64,000 nt of DNA, from NCBI GenBank assembly GCA_049999805.1, contig JBNGIO010006148.1, positions 17,153-81,152 of the forward strand, read 5' to 3'. Positions 20,599-32,601 of the stretch are shown in pieces (the stretch's first letter is position 1; each line of letters begins with the position of its first letter). The notes beneath the pieces were generated by a model. It made no database searches. It saw only the letters and a program-made list of their open reading frames with translations, and was not told where the DNA came from. Position numbers and translations under genes: made by a program. The DNA is from Folioceros fuciformis (taxonomy: Eukaryota > Anthocerotophyta > Anthocerotopsida > Anthocerotales).

Positions 20599-23107
20599 AT
20601 GCGCGGCCCGGGGCAGGCGGGGAGGCAGCGCTGCGGACTGGCGTGGAGGCTGCTGGTGTGGTTCGTGCTGCTGCTGCTGCTGCTTGGCAGCTCCGGCGTG
20701 GTGGACGGCAAGGATTTGTACAAGGTAGAGGCGCCTTCGTGCGGCTGTAATTCAGTGTGTGCATGTTGAGGCCTCATTAGTGTGAGGAAAGATGCCGGGA
20801 GCGGTGTCAGGGGGACAGTTTATGCCGCGAGGATGCGGCTTGAAGGTCGTCGTTCGAGGGAGAGTGCGGCCGACCTCTTGCCGTGTTGGAGTCAGGGTTG
20901 TGTGCTTTCGCTGGGGAAGGTAGCAGGTGGCCTGATGCTTTGTAGCTGTGGATGCAGGTTTTAGGAGTTGATAAGCAGGCGAGCCAGGCTGATATTAAGA
21001 AAGCTTTTCACAAGTATGTTTCTCCGAACTGGCGTTTGTGCGTGCGCTTGGTTGGTCCTGACTTGCGAGCACGGTTTGATCTGGGACGCGTCGTCTGTGT
21101 CTCTTCGTGCGTGTGTACAGGCAGTCGCTGAAGTATCACCCTGACAAGAATCCTTCCAAAGACGCTCAAGTGAAGTTCACAGAAATTAGTAACGGTGAGA
21201 GATTTTGCTTGTCCTGGATGTCGTTCATGCAAGGCTGTCTGATATCCTCAGCTCCTGATACGCGAGTAGTGTTTGAAGGGGGAAGGGCCTTGTCGAAGGT
21301 AGTCATTGTGGAGAGTGCGCTGCATCCGTTGACATGATCGACTCTGCACATAATTTATATGCAACTCGCATCTTGTTCTTGTGCAGCTTACGAGATCCTG
21401 TCAGACGAGGAGAAAAGAACCAATTATGACACGTATGGAGATGCAGAGGGCCCCAAAGGGCCAGGAGGTGGACCGTTTGGATGGCAGGGGCAGGGACATC
21501 AGGGTGGAAGACAGTATTTCTATCAGAGCTCCGAGCCAGTCTTTACGTTTTCTTACGATGGATCTGTTGGTGGGGATGGGAGTAATGTATTTGGGAGTAT
21601 GTACGATTCATTTTTTGGGGGAGCAAGAGGTGGCAGTCGAGGGAACTACCATTTTCAGGAACAAGGGGGTAGCAGATCCACCTTGTTTGACTCAATGGGC
21701 GGTGTAGATAAGCTTTCTGGTGCTAATATCAGGCAACAGGTCATAAATAAAGGGAAGCTGGCATGGCTTGTACTATTCTATAACCCGAATAATCGAGACT
21801 TGCAGCCGGTGGCCTCTGTGTTGAAGGATGTCGTGGACGGTTTACGAGGTATGATCAAGGTGAGCTTTCCTTAAGGAATATCTAATGATGTACCTACTCT
21901 TCAAAAGCATGGTCTGAGTGGTGGGATTGACCAAGTTGTGGTTTCCCTACCAGGTTGGTGTGATTGATTGTGCATCTCAACAACGTTTGTGCGACACAGA
22001 AGGTGCTCTGCCTCTCCAAGATGCGAAGGCATTCGTGTATCCGTATGGAGGCTCTGATCCGGTGCAATACAATGGTCCATGGACTGCAAAATCACTTAAG
22101 ACCTTTGTCACGACACATCTTCCCAGGAAATCTACACGGCTTGACACAGAAAATTTTCTCCAGCGTTTCCCAGACCATCACGTCCTTGGTCGTGTGATAT
22201 TGTTCACGAAAAAGAAAGAAACTCCAGCTATGTGGCGTGCCCTGAGCGGCATGTATGATAATCAAGTATCGTTTTTCGACCTACAGGTACCTCTCAAGTC
22301 TGTATACCCACCACAAGGTGCTGCAGGTTGATTAGATACGTTGAATTGGCTCATTGCTGAGTCTCTGCACAGGAGAATATGTAACCAGGATAACTTTGGT
22401 AAGGCTTGCAGGTCGAAGACGAGTTTGATCCCTTGGCCAAGAGGTTCGGTGTGACAGATTTCCCAGCAGTGGTGGGTGTATTCGCAAATGGGAAGGAGAC
22501 ATTGCTGGCTGGCAAGGCAGACCTAGAGGGTACCAAGACATTTCACACTCTGGATGGCCTGATGAAGAAATTTAGGGACGTGAATAAGGAAGCTGGGCCT
22601 AGGCAGGGAGACTTGGAGACCGAAGTCCCCTTTCTGTCCAAGTCAAATATGGACTTCGTGTGTGGGGAGGACAGCCCCATTTGCATTTTTGCGGTGATTA
22701 AAAGTCTCAAACATGGCGGCGACCTTCAGAAGATTCTTACCGAGGTGAGCTACAGAGCATGATTGTTGTGGGGCTCAATGCTCTGATGGTCAGCCGTTGT
22801 TGAGTGCTCGCTGTATGTGATGCAGGTTTCTCGGAAAAGTCTGGTGAGGCAGTTAGACAGCAATGGAGGAAAGAAGTCTACGGTGTCCTATGGCCTCGTG
22901 GATGCGAGCAAACACTCATCTTTTCTCAAGGCGTTCGGCAATCCCAAGTCCGATGTTGTAATTGTCGCTTACAAACCCCGAAGGAAGAGATATGCCGTCC
23001 GCAAGGGAGTTTCGACGCTGGAGGAGGTGGAAAGCTTCGTCTCACAGGCGTTGGGAGGTGATTTGCACTTCGAAACATGTAAGAACGGTCCTGTTTTGTC
23101 GGTGTAG
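20599..23107 (+). CDS. Secretory-pathway DnaJ protein with thioredoxin-fold C-terminal region
   Basis: Probable ER-lumen Hsp40 co-chaperone, similar in layout to DNAJC16/ERdj-type proteins. Seven exons join in frame: 20599-20724, 20958-21013, 21121-21194, 21387-21859, 21954-22286, 22412-22744 and 22826-23107, giving 558 residues. A signal peptide (about 1-37) has a basic start and a run of leucines (LLVWFVLLLLLLG). The J domain (about 39-105) starts KDLYKVLGVDKQAS and has the HPD motif in KYHPDKNPS. A Gly-rich segment follows. From about residue 190 thioredoxin-like folds are suggested by WLVLFYNPNNRDLQPVASVL and by FGVTDFPAVVGVFANGKETL. The position where a redox CxxC would sit reads NPNN, so disulfide chemistry is unlikely. 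No C-terminal KDEL-like signal or membrane anchor is seen. ATG 20599 is the first in-frame start. Confidence 0.9.
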
Positions 23108-23546
23108 ATTCATCTCATCCGCGGAGTTTGAGGTATCCTGTACATTTAGCGGCATTCTCGGCAATTACGAAGGGTTTCCCTCATGAATTCAACACTATTT
23201 ATCATTGCAAATCATGCATCCAGGTGAGAGGATGACATGATATTCATTGCGGCTACACTGTTTTCTCTCCAAGAGCGTTTAATATACATCATAACGAGGT
23301 AATATTTCGTTCACTCACTCGACTACTGTTATTTACATCCTACGCATCTATCATGTCACCCCGAGGTGGATGGATACCCGCTCGAAACCCGCTGCAAGGC
23401 CGAGGGTAATCGCGGAGACATCTATCCGACAAGTGGAGGAGAAAGATGCTGTCCGGCCTGCCAGGAGATCGCCGAGTAACTGATGGACGTGTGCCTGCTC
23501 ATAAAGTGAGAGCGACCGTTCCTTTAGTCTAAGAAGTGCTAACAAA
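23108..23546. other. Convergent 3' flanks of the DnaJ and CAT genes
   Basis: The two genes converge here. The stretch contains both 3' untranslated regions, with AT-rich sequence around 23190-23340. No other gene is seen. Confidence 0.5.
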
Positions 23547-25675
23547 CTAATGCCCGCTCCCAGCAAACGGTTTCTCTGTCTGCCCAACCTGGTCCACTTT
23601 CCCATTATCCCGAGACTTGGCTCCATCTTCCAAAGAGGAGGCGACTTCTGCTCGTTCCGCTTGCTTGGCTGTGTCATAGGAGGCATGTAAGCCAAATAGG
23701 AAATAGTAGACGAGACAGATCCCTGTCCATACTCCAAATCTAATGAAGGACATGGTGTCGATGGTGCCCATAAGGAACACATTAAAAGCAATGGAGACAG
23801 AGGGAAACCAAGGTACTAAAGGAACCCCCCATACTCGAGGGCTTTTCACCTGCGGCAGCGTCAATTGAAGACCCAAGGTTGCGAAAACCCAGAGACCGAT
23901 AAAAAGGATGTAGAGATATTTCCATCCTTCAGCGGTAGCATAAAAGGCAGCAATGCCTATGTTGGAGCCGACAATGAGGAGAATGAAAGTCACTAGCAGG
24001 CTCAGTTGTATAGTGCTGCTTTCACCCTCTTTGTAATAACGCCTTACCAGAATTCCGATGGCAACAAGCATGAAGATGAAGAGTGTGCTGATAGATAGGA
24101 GATTGGCCAAGATGGACAGCTCTGTGAAGAAAGCCAATACACAAGTGGCCAAGACCATCACCACTGTGGCGTTGATTGGTGTTCGTGTCCTTTCATTCAC
24201 CACAGCGAACCAGGGGGGTATCAAATGCGTCCGGGCTATGTGAGTCAGATAACGTGCCTCCCCTACAGCACTGACCAGCAGGACTGTGGTCATGCCTTTC
24301 AACGCGCCTAGAGCCACCAGATACTTGGCCCATTTCCATCCAACACGACTGCAAACGAGATGACCCAAAGCGAGGTTCTCATGCAAACTGACTGAGTGAC
24401 TGACTACGGGTACCCCCTAGCTAATGATTGCGGAAAGCAGAGAAGCAGCAGCAAGAAGGAGAGTTGCGGGAAGAAACACATTACCTGAAGGCAATTGAGA
24501 ATCCCGCATTAGGATCAATTTCCGTGTACGGAAGCATCCTGGTGAGTGTCAAAGCCATCAAGCAGTATAGGACGGTGACAATGGACATGGAGCCAACCAA
24601 GCCGATGGGCACATCCCTTGAAGGATTTCTTGTCTCTTCAGCCATAGTGGCCACTGCGTCGAACCCAATGTATGCGAAGTAGAGCACGGACGCTGCCTGA
24701 AATATAGAGCGACTGCCGAAAGGAACAAAAGGTTTCAAATTGTCTGAGTCACCATTGATCAATCCTGCAAGCAACAGAAGGTTCGACAGGGGTCAGCCCG
24801 TCAGTCACCTAGGTACTACCTGTTGGAAGGGAAGAGATTTGCGAGGAACAAGGTGGCAAGAATACCAACAGCACAGCAGCGTAGCAGCAGCAGTACCTGC
24901 GACTATGACAAAAAGGATAATACCCATGTTCATAAAGGAAGATATCCAATTGAGATAAGAAGTAACCTTGGTACTGTAAATAGCCACCAAGCCGGTGAGG
25001 ATAAGTACCGTTACTGCTATGGGATCTAATAGATTATAGTTTTGTGCTAGGTTGGTGTGGATGACAATGCTGTCACAATCATGGTTGATAAGACTTGCAA
25101 AGTAGCAAGTCCAGGACCTTGACACTGCAGCTCCTGCAACTAGATACTCCAACACGATGTTCGCTGCTCCAATAAACGCTACAAAGTCCCCCAACTCCAC
25201 CTTCAAGTACGCAAAAGAACCACCTGCAAGACCCACCAAACACAAGTAAGCAATATATGCGGACCAGCTTGGCAAAGACACAGGATGATTCCCCTCTTCA
25301 GAACTCACCAGCTGCAGGGATCTCAATGGCAAACTCAGTGTAGCAGAAAACAGAGAGCATGGCGGAGATTCCCGCTACAGCGTAGGACACGATAATCGCA
25401 GGACCAGCTGTCTGGTTCGCCTCCTGGCCCGTGAGCACGAAGATCCCAGATCCCACCACAGCCCCAATACTGAACCACAACAAGTCCCACCAGCCCAGCT
25501 GCTTCTTCATCGCATGCTTGCTCCTCTGTATGACCTCGCTAATCTCCTTCTGTTCATCGGCGCGGGCGAACACGCGGTCTTGAAACCGGCGCCTGGTGTT
25601 CACCAGAGCCTTTCCGTAGCTGCTCCAGCTCTGGAACGACTCTTCCGGCAGAAATTGCTCCTTCCACTTCCCCAT
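23547..25675 (-). CDS. Cationic amino-acid transporter, CAT family (APC superfamily)
   Basis: CAT proteins move Arg, Lys and other amino acids across plasma or vacuolar membranes. Four exons join in frame: 25309-25675, 24897-25223, 24485-24764 and 23547-24348, giving 591 residues. The N-terminus is hydrophilic with SFQSWSSYGKALVNTRRRF-like sequence. The first membrane helix holds the substrate-loop signature SIGAVVGSGIFVLTG, followed by AGPAIIVSYAVAGISAMLS. Later helices include FFAYIGFDAVATMAEETRNP-like sequence (here YFAYIGFDAVATMAEE), PIGLVGSM and LPYTEIDPNAGFSIAF. About 14 hydrophobic segments are expected, and the C-terminal tail is charged and short. The upstream open frame has no earlier ATG, so 25675 is chosen. 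The final exon is long (802 bp) and covers the last five or six helices. Whether it is plasma-membrane or tonoplast type cannot be told from the sequence. Confidence 0.95.
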
Positions 25676-26763
25676 GTCGACCCACAACCCTGCCTTCCCC
25701 TGGACCACCGACAGAAGCACACAGAAACGAAACGATCACACCGACAAGCTGAGCCTCAGCTCACCACCAATCGCCCTTCCCCATCAGAGACACACACATA
25801 CCTCAACGGGAGAGGCAGCAAGAGCTGCAAAGAGCACAAACAAGCTCCTACGCTTTCCTTCACTCCCCGTTCATCCTTGAATAGAGCTCCCGCCCTACGC
25901 CCAGTAGACCTTCCTGCTCATGCAACCCAACAGCTCAGGCCCTGCCCCACAGAATCCCGGACACGCAACACCACTGAGCCCGCTCCCGTTGGTTGCCATT
26001 CGGCACAGGCTCAACAAAGCAGGAAACGTGCTCAATCCAGACATGGTTGGCATCAATACATACACGACGTGAGATTCAGTTGGGTCCGGTGACCCTGCGC
26101 ATAGAAGAGAGCTCCCGAATCGTAGAGATCGATATCCTCGATATCTTCTCGAGGTCGAGGAGCTCACTTCTCGATGCCAGGACAACTCAGGACTTCGGCC
26201 GGGCTTGAACTGTGCGCCAACCAACAAACAGCATTTAAAAATTCACCACCTGGCTTCCAATAACCGGCAGCACAAACAACAGAAGAAGAAAGAGACTATT
26301 CCTCGACAACAATCCTCCGTCTGAACAGGGCTATTTTTAGCACCCGTGAAGGGGCCCGGGTGGCGGCCGGCACACCAGACATACGGATGTCGGTCACGAG
26401 ACCTGAAACACATTGACCACCACCGCCCCCCACGCGTCCTGGATACCCGTTGCGTAGTCAAGCGGCAAAATTCTTCACACGTTGAGCAGGGTTGGAAGCA
26501 AACTGTTAGCAAGCTGGGCAGGTCAGGAAGTATTCTGTCATTAGCAGGCCGGACTTGCGGGACACAGCCGCAAAGAGCAACCAACATGTCTCCAGCTTGC
26601 TGAAAAAGGTGGGCGCATCCTGCTGGACCCTTGTAATTGGGCATGGGGCGCGGACATGGAGATGATGAAAACACTATTTGAGAATGGTATATCCTTTAGA
26701 TTCATCATTTTACCTCACAAAGAGCGATGGGGGAAAGGGACAAAAGCTTCGGTACACTTGTAC
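25676..26763. other. Spacer between CAT and HEMERA genes
   Basis: Both flanking genes are on the minus strand. The stretch contains the promoter and leader of the CAT gene and the 3' flank of HEMERA. Short frames on both strands have no family resemblance. Confidence 0.5.
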
Positions 26764-29216
26764 TTAGATGTTGATGACATCATCATCGGCTTCGTCTCCC
26801 ACTACCATGTCCTCATCCACCAGGTCATCTTCGTCCAGAGTGCCAGCCTCCACGGGCTTCTCTTTGGCGGTGTCCATAAGGTCTTTCACCGGTTCTGGGG
26901 TCGCCTTGATCGAGGCTGTCCTAACATGCTCCTCTGATTCATCGTCATCTTCATCCTCGTCCTGCACACGGGGCGGCCAAGCTTAAGTCAGCACTCATGA
27001 GGCAGGCCATGAGGTCATCAGCTGTCATAAGCTCATCATCTGATCTGCACAAAGTGCTGCCACGTGCTCGGGCAACTACACCGGGCTTGGCCCAAGCAAG
27101 AGGCAGCACAAAAGCTAAGCTCTCACATCTTTGTCACCGATGTCGACGGCGCCAGACATCCCATCGTCATGAATTCCATCCTACAGATCCAACATGGCAA
27201 GGTTAGCGTGCAAGAATAGCCATTTGACGGAAAGCATCATAGACCCCGCAATCATGAGACGTGACGTCTCATTCTGCGTGAGGTTTGTTCCAACCTCTTC
27301 ATCTTGAGCTTTTTCAAGCTCCTGAATGCGTTGAAGCTCCTCCCTCGTGATCAACCTTCCTTCCTGCGTTGACACACAAAGCCAACGCAATCACTCCGCT
27401 TGCATTACAGGCAGAGGTGAATCACGCCACTCCAGCATCATCTCCCAAGCCAATATTCAGCAAAGGATGACAAAGCGTCTGTTCTCACTTGTCTGAGGAA
27501 CTCGATTATGTGCGGCGTTGGTTCGTGGAAATTAGCTCCCCTGTAGTCAGCGACACAGTTTGGATCTTGCACGTAGTTGATCGTCGGGTACACAGGATCG
27601 CCTCCGTACACTGCATACAGGAAGGAAACAACAAACTTAGAGAAGGACGAAGGGCTACAGGTAGGTGCGCAACTCCATGTAACGGAAGTTACCTTGCTTT
27701 TTTTCTGCATCGCTCATTCTCATTACTAAAGGATCCCGCCTTATTCGAATGTCGGTGCCCATCATTATGCGATATTCCTCACGAGTTTGATAGCTAAACA
27801 TCTCTAGCAGCTGGGTGGTCAAATTGTCGCCGGTTTCTTCTTCGCGCTTTTTCACAGCTTCAAGGGACGTGTCCCTTCTCCATGCTTTGACCCATTCTTG
27901 ATAATAAGCCATGGCACCGATCCTATTCTTTCTCTCCTCCTCCGCCTGAAGTCTGCAGATGCCAAAGGTTCAGCCACTGGCTACATCCCAAGAGAAGAGA
28001 GAAGAAGGGCATACCGCTGCTCTTTGAAGACTCGCTTCCTTGCACGAGCAAGTGTTGCCTCGGCAATGGTTGGCTTGTCACCAAACAGTTTGATCTGCCC
28101 ACTCTTAGCCATAGCAGATGCCATTACCTGTCGCATTCAAGAACGGGGTCAACCTGTCACCCAATCTGCTCAAGAGTGATGAAATTCTTCCTCCATGTCC
28201 TAACACATCCGCATTCCCAGAATCTGGTGTCCAAGCTTCTGCTCAAAAGTAACCCCAGGGCTCACGCTCCCACATCGACAAAGAAGAAAGTAAGCAACAT
28301 ATGCTCAAACAGATTTGAGGTCTGCACTACAGCAAACAAACCGGAGGCTTCATATTTTGAGGAAGAACACTCTCACAGTGTCAGAATCTCCCATACGCCT
28401 CTGCCATGCACTCCACGGTTCCTGCCCCGGTTCCGGTCGCCGCCAATTCCACCATAATTCATCATTCTTGAGTGGACTGTCGGGAGTAGGATGGATCAGG
28501 TCCTTCATCTGCTCTCCAAGCGAGCTCTTGTCACTTACGACGAGCTGGTAGTCTTCAGGTCGGGGGTCGCGATTTTCAACCGCCCCATACTCCGAGGCAC
28601 CTTCTTTCGGTTCACCCGCACCCTGCCCTTCCTCTTCTTCCTCCTCTTCGTCATCGGAGTCTTCCAGGAAGGGATTCGGCCTTCTACCATGGGGCCCCAC
28701 GGCCTCCGCAACCCCCGCACCCACCCCTACAGCTGCAACTTGAGCTACCTCAGCTCCGGCGCGAGCCTCCTGGGCCTTCTGCTTCCTCCTGGACGTGCGG
28801 GTACGGCGCCCGTCGGACGATTCCGCGTCAGGTGTTCGCCTTCCCCGTCTGGGCACCGACCCCTCAGCAGCCCTCACCTCCCGCAACACTTCCTCCCCCC
28901 AATACTCCATCCGCGGTATCTTGGGCCGAAACCCGTACGTCGGGGCAGGCTCCCCGGACACCGGATCAATATAGCTGGTGTAAGGTGGAGCCGGGGCATC
29001 ATCGTCGAGAAACAGCTCATCGTTGTCTGCGCACCTCACCACCAGCTGCCTCGCCTTCCCGCCTCCGCTCTGCAACACCCGCACCTTCCCTGACAGGATT
29101 CCGGAGCACCTGTGCTCTGCAAACCGCGAGGACAAGTTCCGACCCCTTCCCCCTTGCGTGTGCAGGGTCACAGGTGCCACAATGCGTGCAACCGGCACCC
29201 CTTGAAGACTCTGCAT
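26764..29216 (-). CDS. PTAC12: HEMERA / plastid transcriptionally active chromosome protein 12
   Basis: pTAC12/HMR is a plastid RNA polymerase (PEP)-associated protein that in Arabidopsis also acts in the nucleus with phytochromes and PIFs. Seven exons join in frame: 28377-29216, 28015-28127, 27693-27952, 27489-27610, 27295-27363, 27127-27180 and 26764-26961, giving 551 residues. The N-terminus (about 1-60) is Ser/Arg-rich, fitting a chloroplast transit peptide. Then come YTSYIDPVSGEPAPTYG, a basic RRxxR-rich segment, an acidic Glu run, and NDELWWNWRRPEPGQEPWSAW. The conserved core has MAYYQEWVKAWRRDTSLEAV, YQTREEYRIMMGTDIRIRRD, GGDPVYPTINYVQDPN and NFHEPTPHIIEFLRQ. The end is very acidic but lacks the LTDFLMDFEEE-like end of the Arabidopsis protein. 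The start at 29216 is the first ATG of a long open exon. Confidence 0.95.
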
Positions 29217-30429
29217 CTTCTACCCTCCTCCTAGTGCGCTCTTCAAATCCCACCCTCACTTGCCACCGACGATGCACACAAGCGCCCGAAAGCCGACATC
29301 CTTCCCACCCAGGCTTCCGCAAACCTCCCACCTGCCAAAACCCCCGTTAGGGCTTCACGACCATGTTTCCTGACTTACTAGGTCTCTAATATTCAGATGT
29401 CCCGTCCTATCCGTCCATGCTCGTTCAGCGCATTTATTGAGCTGGTGCAGACAAATTCGCTGTGCCCTGTGTCATCCTGCTTCCAAAGCCATTCCTTGTC
29501 ACCGCATCAGCTATCCGAGGATTTCATCAACGTTCTTCGACTTCCAAGTTGTTCGGTCTGAACATATTTTTCATCCAAGGTGTTCAGGGATGTTCTGCGA
29601 TTTGCAGGCGCCTTAGGCTTCGCTATTTCCAACATTTCATCCCCACTCCCCAGCTCCTCCCTTCTGGCAATTGAGCTTCTACACAATGCCCGTGCACAGC
29701 TGCAACGGCGTGCTTCGGGAAAGTTCAGCTGGGAGTACTTGAAACACGATTTCCAATTCCAGGAAAACACGAACAACGAAGCATTAGGAAGCAACTCTGT
29801 ACACTCCCTCAACCGCAAGCTGGCGGCCTCGTATCGAGGTAGTCTCCTTGGCCAACTGCAATCGTCGAAATCGCATAGCATGGTTCGGAGGGCACAGCCT
29901 TCGAACAAGCAACAACGATACGGATTGTTCGTAGCAGACACAACCAACAGGTGAAGGAGCAGCCTGACACGTTCGAAACTTGAAAAACCCTGGCTAGGGC
30001 TTTTCTCCGTGATTCGTTTCATGACTTCTCTGCTGTCTAGGTTGTCTGTGACTACGTCGATAGCAATCCTTGCGATATTTGGTGGACGCCATGGAGCTCA
30101 GGATGAGGAGTGGGTAGGCACAGCAGGGAGGTAGTCGGGCTGTAGAGCAGGGGCAGATGGAAGTTGTCGGGGGATCCTCTAGGGAACATGGAGGCAGAGG
30201 AGCGGGGTTGGGACGAGAATAGGGGACAGACCATGTAGATATGGGGTTTGATCCGGGCTTGGCACCTGGTTGCAGTTTCTTTGACAGCACAGAGAAGTAG
30301 GCATGGTGGAAGCTTTCGGGGGCTGCGTATGAGGACGGGAGGGGTTCGGGGAGGCGAAGGATTGTCGGAGTTGGAAGGTTGCTGGAGTAAGACGTGCAAG
30401 CATGGTTACAAAGAAATCTCAGTCGAAGG
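29217..30429. promoter_or_regulatory. Divergent intergenic region of HEMERA and the BTL1-like carrier
   Basis: About 1.2 kb between divergent start codons. It must contain both promoters and leaders. Open frames at 29580-29954 (+) and 29507-30022 (-) overlap each other and resemble no family, so I do not call them. An AGGGCTT/CCCTAA-like motif occurs near 29347. Confidence 0.5.
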
Positions 30430-31804
30430 ATGACGTCACGGATCTCATTCAGCTGCAAAGTGCTCAGCTTTGGGAGGACATCAAGGTGAGCTGCCAAAGT
30501 GTTTGTGGCCGGTGGCGTCTTGGTGTTGCGGGTGTAGCATTAGGTTGGGTTGATTCCTCCCCCTTGTTCTGAGATCTCAGGTTTGCTGCCGGTGCTCAAT
30601 TGAGCTTAACTTTGGCAATTTCGTATGCTGGAAAGGCCGGATTTCAAAGTCGGGCTTTTCGTGAATTTGCAAGCGGAGCGTTGTCGGGAGGCTTGTCCAA
30701 GACATTCGTTGCTCCGCTGGAAACCGTCAGGTAGCCACCGACATTGTTTGAGGAATCTTTTCAGCTGGCAATTCCTCACATGCGGCTCATTTGTGTGGTG
30801 GTGCAATGAGTAGGACACGGTTGATCGTGGGTGTTGGGCCACCGACCATTAATGGTAACCTCAAAGATGTTCTCCGAGCCCAAGGCTGGCGCGGTCTTTG
30901 GGTTGGCAATGGCATAAATGCGTTTCGAACTGCACCTTGCCAGGCTGTAGAGCTGTGCACGTTTGAGACAACGAAGCGGGCTCTGACATGCTTGCAGGAG
31001 AGATGGGCAGTAGAAGGGCCCCCGCAAATCCGTTTTGTAGGTGAAAGGATCAACATTCCTGTGAATTGGATCTCTGTACCGGCTGTTTCTGGTGCTGTTG
31101 CTGGTGTTGTGAGCACGCTTTCATGCTATCCTTTGGAAGTCCTTAAGGTGGGTGGTCCGGGTGCAAAGGTTTTCTGGTACTACCCGCAGTATTCCCTCCT
31201 TTGACTCAGACCTCTCCGTGTGTTACAGGACCGCTTCACGGTGCAGACCGGGGCATTTCAAAGCATTTGGCATGCGTGTCACACGATTGTACGTCAAGAG
31301 GGAGCTGGTGCTCTTTACAGGGGTCTTGCACCCACCTTGATTGGTCTGGTCCCTTACAGTGCAGCTTACTACGCCCTATACGACTGTCTCAACATCACAT
31401 ACCGTAGCACAATAGACAAGACAAGTCTAGCACCCTGGGAAACTCTTATCATCGGTGCTCTGGCAGGTAAGCTTACGTCTGTCAAACTGCTCTTATCATA
31501 TCAGTCTCTCATCAACTGGTCGCTGAATATTCTGTACTGCCGTCTGTAATGCGCAGGGCTGGGCTCCAGCGTTGCGACCTTCCCGCTAGAGGTGGCAAGG
31601 AAGAGGTTGATGGTGGGAAGGGTTGGCAGGGTTCCGGCGCGGGGGAAGCCAAATATGGTGACAGTGCTGCGAAGCATTCTGCAGGACGAAGGTGTGAGGG
31701 GCTGGTACAGAGGTGTGGGGGCCAGTTGTTTGAAAGTCATGCCCTCATCTGGCCTCTCCTGGATGTTCTACGAAGGCTGTAAAGATGTGCTTCATGCCCA
31801 GTGA
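30430..31804 (+). CDS. Mitochondrial carrier, BTL1-like (Brittle-1-like adenine nucleotide carrier)
   Basis: Member of the mitochondrial carrier family, closest by motif to the plant BTL1 group of putative adenine nucleotide carriers. Five exons join in frame: 30430-30485, 30581-30730, 30814-31147, 31229-31466 and 31557-31804, giving 341 residues. Three repeated modules each carry the PxE/D signature: APLETVRTRLIVGVG, YPLEVLKDRFTV and FPLEVARKRLMVGR. A further diagnostic string is KVMPSSGLSW near the C-terminus. The start needs care. An ATG at 30402 reads into the wrong phase after splicing, whereas ATG 30430 gives a short first exon (MTSRISFSCKVLSFGRTSR) whose phase fits exon 2 and which looks like an organelle-targeting leader. 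The inner membrane of mitochondria is the likely site; plastid targeting remains possible. Confidence 0.92.
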
Positions 31805-32601
31805 TTAGGCCCCGGACCCACTTGAAGTGTTCCCTTCCCTACCCTCCCTTTCCAGAAGGCTATCTTGTAATTTCGTGTGGCACTTTTAGAGCTTCAAACA
31901 GTAGCGCTGGTGGTGACTTTGTCATGTAGGATTACTTGCGAGAGGCTCTATGTACTATAGTTGGATGTTGACTGGTCATTTTCCCGCTCTGGACACTTGG
32001 TGACTTCTTCGGAACAGCTCGGGATCTTGTGCCTGGGTTGACGCAGTTTGAAAATGTGAAACAAAGGTAAATAAGTAGCGCATAGAGAAATACATTTTGG
32101 TGCTTGTATATAGTCAGCTGCTGTACACCACAGGGGGGACTGGGTAGACGAATGGAGACAAACGCATCAAACGCATTTGCCTACTTTACGCCATTGACCA
32201 CGTTCCCCCTCAGTATCTAGCCCCATGACACGTTCATCGTATATTTGATAGTTTATTATCCGAGAACAGGCCGTCGGTACGAGTTAACCGTGGTACCGCG
32301 TGTAGCTTGGAATGGACACTAGACAGCACTATTTCAAACTCAAGGGTATGGAGATGAAATAGCAAATATCCAAGTATAACATTAACTTCTTTGTAAAATT
32401 ACATATTCCCTCGTATAGGACTACTGCGCTATGCACGCGTTACCCAAGTTATACGGAAACTATATTCCCGGAACACACATCCCTCTTGATCAATATATTC
32501 TCAGTCGGTTGATATTACCCTCTCCCCATATGAAACAAATTTAGCAAACAAATGTACATCTTACCCTGCACGCGCTGCTCTCCCGGATCACATCTTGATC
32601 T
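31805..32601. other. Convergent 3' flanks of the carrier and the WLM protease gene
   Basis: The two genes converge. The stretch is moderately AT-rich and holds both 3' untranslated regions. Nothing else is recognisable. Confidence 0.5.

Noticed and set aside
29507-30022. Overlapping frames on both strands between HEMERA and the carrier
   Set aside because: They overlap antisense to each other, have no family signal and lie in a divergent promoter region.
30402-30485. ATG 30402 as the start of the BTL1-like carrier
   Set aside because: After splicing it reads exon 2 in the wrong phase; ATG 30430 restores the conserved frame.
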